Under the pieces are notes generated by a model. The model was not told the DNA's origin. It searched no databases and saw only the letters and a program-made list of their open reading frames with translations. Shown one piece after another: positions 12,243 to 13,838 of a DNA stretch of 13,838 nucleotides; the stretch's first letter is position 1; every line of letters begins with the position of its first letter. The stretch comes from a bacterium (GTDB taxonomy: Bacteria > UBA9089 > CG2-30-40-21 > SBAY01): NCBI GenBank assembly GCA_040757115.1, contig JBFLYA010000099.1:1-13838 (forward strand), read 5' to 3'. A program made the translations under genes and the position numbers.

Positions 12243-13607
12243 ATGAACAAGGAATACTTGAAGAATGTAATTATTGACCAACAAAAAGACATTCTTGAGA
12301 AAATTATGAATACAAATGTCATATCCCGTGAAGGTGCGGATAGATGTGAAAGGTATATAAGATACCCGAATGTCTTGTTAATAACCGGGTTACGAAGAGC
12401 GGGTAAGTCATTTTTTGCCAGCCAGCTTGTGAAAAACAAAAAATATGCATATTTAAACTTTGATGATGAAAGATTGATTGAATTTAATATCCAGGATTTT
12501 AATCTTATTCTGGAATGTTTTTATGAACTCTATCCTGATTTTGAGTATCTGTTATTTGACGAAATACAAAATGTAGGTGGCTGGGAACTCTTTGTCAGTA
12601 GATTAAGGGATAAATACAAAATAATTATCACTGGTTCAAACGCAAATCTATTAAGTAAAGAAATGGCAACCCATTTGACAGGAAGATATAGTGATTTTGT
12701 CCTCTTTCCGATGAGTTTTAGAGAATACCTTGATTACAATAATGTTGGGATAATATCATCATATTCTACCACTGAGAGAAGTAAGATTACTTCATTCTTT
12801 GACAGATATGTTAAGGAAAGTAGTATTTTTGATTATTATAAATTCGGTAAGGAGTTTTTAAGAAATTTATGGGCTTCTGTAATTGTCAAGGATATCACTA
12901 TTCGTTACAAGATAAAGTATCCTTCAGTGTTGGAGAAACTATCTGTTATGCTGATAAATTATTTTACATCTAAAATTTCTATTAGTAATCTAACCAGAAA
13001 TCTAAAAGTAAAAAGTCCAAATACAGTGGCTGAATATATAAGGTATCTGGAAAACAGTTTTCTCGTTTTTACCTTAAATAAATTTTCATATAAAATCAAG
13101 GAACAGTTATCAACATTTAAAAAGATATATATTATGGACAATGGTTTTATTAATGCTATGATTTTTAATTTCAGTGAAAACAGAGGAAAACTCCTGGAAA
13201 ACATTGTGGCTATTGAATTGAAGCGTAGAAGCATAAGAGACGATTTTGAAATATTTTACTGGAATAATTACTATGTAGAATGTGATTTTATAATAAAAAA
13301 GGGAAAACAAGTTATTTCTGCATATCAGGTATGTTCTGAACTAAATATCAATAATAAGGAAAGAGAGATTAGCGGATTAACTGCGGTAATGAAAGAATTT
13401 GATTTAAAAAACGGCACGATTCTTACTGAATCAATGGAAGATGAAATATCAATAAACAGTTCTAAAATACAGGTAACACCGGTATGGAAATGGCTTTTGT
13501 CTGAATTTTCGATGGTGTCTGAAAATAACTCTAATAGTGAAATCTATGCAGATTTGGTGTCCAAAAGGGATTTCCTCCAAAGAGCAAAATGCAAAACTCG
13601 TTTATAG
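12243..13607 (+). CDS. AAA-type ATPase with DUF4143 C-terminal domain
   Basis: A 454-residue cytoplasmic protein of the widespread ATPase/DUF4143 family. Walker A is GLRRAGKS (49-56), Walker B YLLFDEIQN (102-110), and the sensor-like segment IITGSNANLL (128-137). GRYSDFVLFPMSFREYL (148-164) is the family signature after the P-loop domain. A helical, winged-helix-like part (about 225-280) leads to the DUF4143 nuclease-like domain with LLENIVAIELKRR (317-329), FYWNNYYVECDFII (338-351) and AYQVC (360-364). E319 and D348 fit a PD-(D/E)XK core, but the usual final lysine is replaced by cysteine in QVC, so nuclease activity is doubtful. Members are often single accessory genes; the function is poorly known. 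The stop codon TAG (13605-13607) lies inside the first unit of the following repeat array, so the last residues may not be native. Confidence 0.88.
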   Translation: MNKEYLKNVIIDQQKDILEKIMNTNVISREGADRCERYIRYPNVLLITGLRRAGKSFFASQLVKNKKYAYLNFDDERLIEFNIQDFNLILECFYELYPDFEYLLFDEIQNVGGWELFVSRLRDKYKIIITGSNANLLSKEMATHLTGRYSDFVLFPMSFREYLDYNNVGIISSYSTTERSKITSFFDRYVKESSIFDYYKFGKEFLRNLWASVIVKDITIRYKIKYPSVLEKLSVMLINYFTSKISISNLTRNLKVKSPNTVAEYIRYLENSFLVFTLNKFSYKIKEQLSTFKKIYIMDNGFINAMIFNFSENRGKLLENIVAIELKRRSIRDDFEIFYWNNYYVECDFIIKKGKQVISAYQVCSELNINNKEREISGLTAVMKEFDLKNGTILTESMEDEISINSSKIQVTPVWKWLLSEFSMVSENNSNSEIYADLVSKRDFLQRAKCKTRL

Positions 13608-13718
13608 TTTAGGGTTTATAGTGTATAGTTTATAGTTTATAGTGTATAGTTTATAGTGTATAGTTTATAGTCCTTCAACTATCAACTATAAACTATCAAC
13701 TATAAACTATCAACTATC
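13603..13718. repeat. Inverted heptamer array (TATAGTK x10 facing AACTATM x6)
   Basis: From 13603 to 13672 ten phased 7-bp units run, mainly TATAGTT and TATAGTG, with one degenerate TAGGGTT and a final TATAGTC. After a 4-base spacer (CTTC), six units AACTATC or AACTATA (13677-13718), mostly complementary to the first set, follow. Transcribed RNA would form a long AU hairpin that could stop transcription or protect the 3' end of the ATPase mRNA. Confidence 0.85.
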
Positions 13719-13769
13719 TTTGCCAAAGTTCAGTAAAATTATCTCTTTCCTTTCAGCGTTAAAATACTT

Positions 13770-13812
13770 GTAACTGTTCAGATAGTAATTCACCGCAGAG
13801 ACGCAGAGAAAC
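13770..13812. repeat. GTAACTGTTCAG motif with CGCAGAG-type repeat
   Basis: GTAACTGTTCAG (13770-13781) is followed after nine bases by CACCGCAGAGACGCAGAG, as at 3988-4026. It looks like the left end of another element that continues past the window. The remainder to 13838 shows no gene. Confidence 0.6.
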
Positions 13813-13838
13813 AGAAAGGAAAATATCTTTTTTTTCGT

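Noticed and set aside
12959-13310. Minus-strand open frames within the ATPase gene
   Set aside because: Both are antisense to conserved parts of the ATPase/DUF4143 protein and have no independent support.
1-13838. tRNA or rRNA genes
   Set aside because: No T-loop-like GTTCRANNC with matching acceptor stem and no conserved rRNA segment was seen on either strand by eye; a covariance search would settle it.

Overview
The window is AT-rich bacterial DNA with about nine intact protein genes, separated by unusually structured, repeat-filled intergenic regions. No rRNA, tRNA, CRISPR array or intact transposase gene is visible. A PorV/PorQ-type beta-barrel protein with a signal peptide implies an outer membrane. 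HdrB/HdrC-type iron-sulfur proteins imply anaerobic electron transfer. Dispersed repeats of the types CACAGAGG/CGCAGAG, ACACGGAT, CACGAATT and AAATTCCAAAT resemble those of uncultured anaerobic, groundwater-type candidate phyla (for example Desantisbacteria- or Omnitrophota-like bacteria, or some planctomycetes). The phylum assignment is a guess from repeat style and gene mix, not proven here.

Layout. Positions 1-133 hold degenerate short repeats. A minus-strand block follows (209-2494): hdrC then hdrB, driven by a perfect TTGACA-17-TATAAT promoter, then a small lysine/glutamate-rich protein overlapping a minimal nucleotidyltransferase. From 2623 on, the plus strand carries five transcription units, each preceded by an inverted-repeat element: an MFS transporter (2811-3959); a two-gene unit of a tandem DUF342/FapA-like protein and a reduced GT-C-like membrane protein (4691-8619); a PorV/PorQ-like protein (8920-9813); an eight-bladed FG-GAP/VCBS beta-propeller (10288-11679); and a DUF4143-type ATPase (12243-13607).

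The most unusual content is non-coding. A 12-mer, GTAANNNTTCAG, recurs at the ends of nested inverted-repeat elements (4042-4574 containing 4074-4380; 11688-12020) and alone at several other sites. The inner element carries a decayed four-helix-bundle (rRNA intervening-sequence type) gene. Three unrelated arrays share a strict 7-bp period. A palindromic repeat has entered hdrB in frame with a 16-bp duplication, adding 23 residues between its two iron-sulfur domains; a second member of that palindrome family sits at 10046-10061. Good sigma70-type promoters are visible for several genes, and two of them (MFS, PorV-like) place the predicted transcription start only a few bases before the ATG, suggesting near-leaderless mRNAs.

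Functionally the window does not form one pathway. HdrBC belongs to thiol/disulfide or ferredoxin-linked redox chemistry. The FapA-like/GT-C-like pair is translationally coupled and may act at the cell envelope. The PorV-like and propeller proteins are probably exported. The ATPase and the nucleotidyltransferase pair are typical accessory genes.
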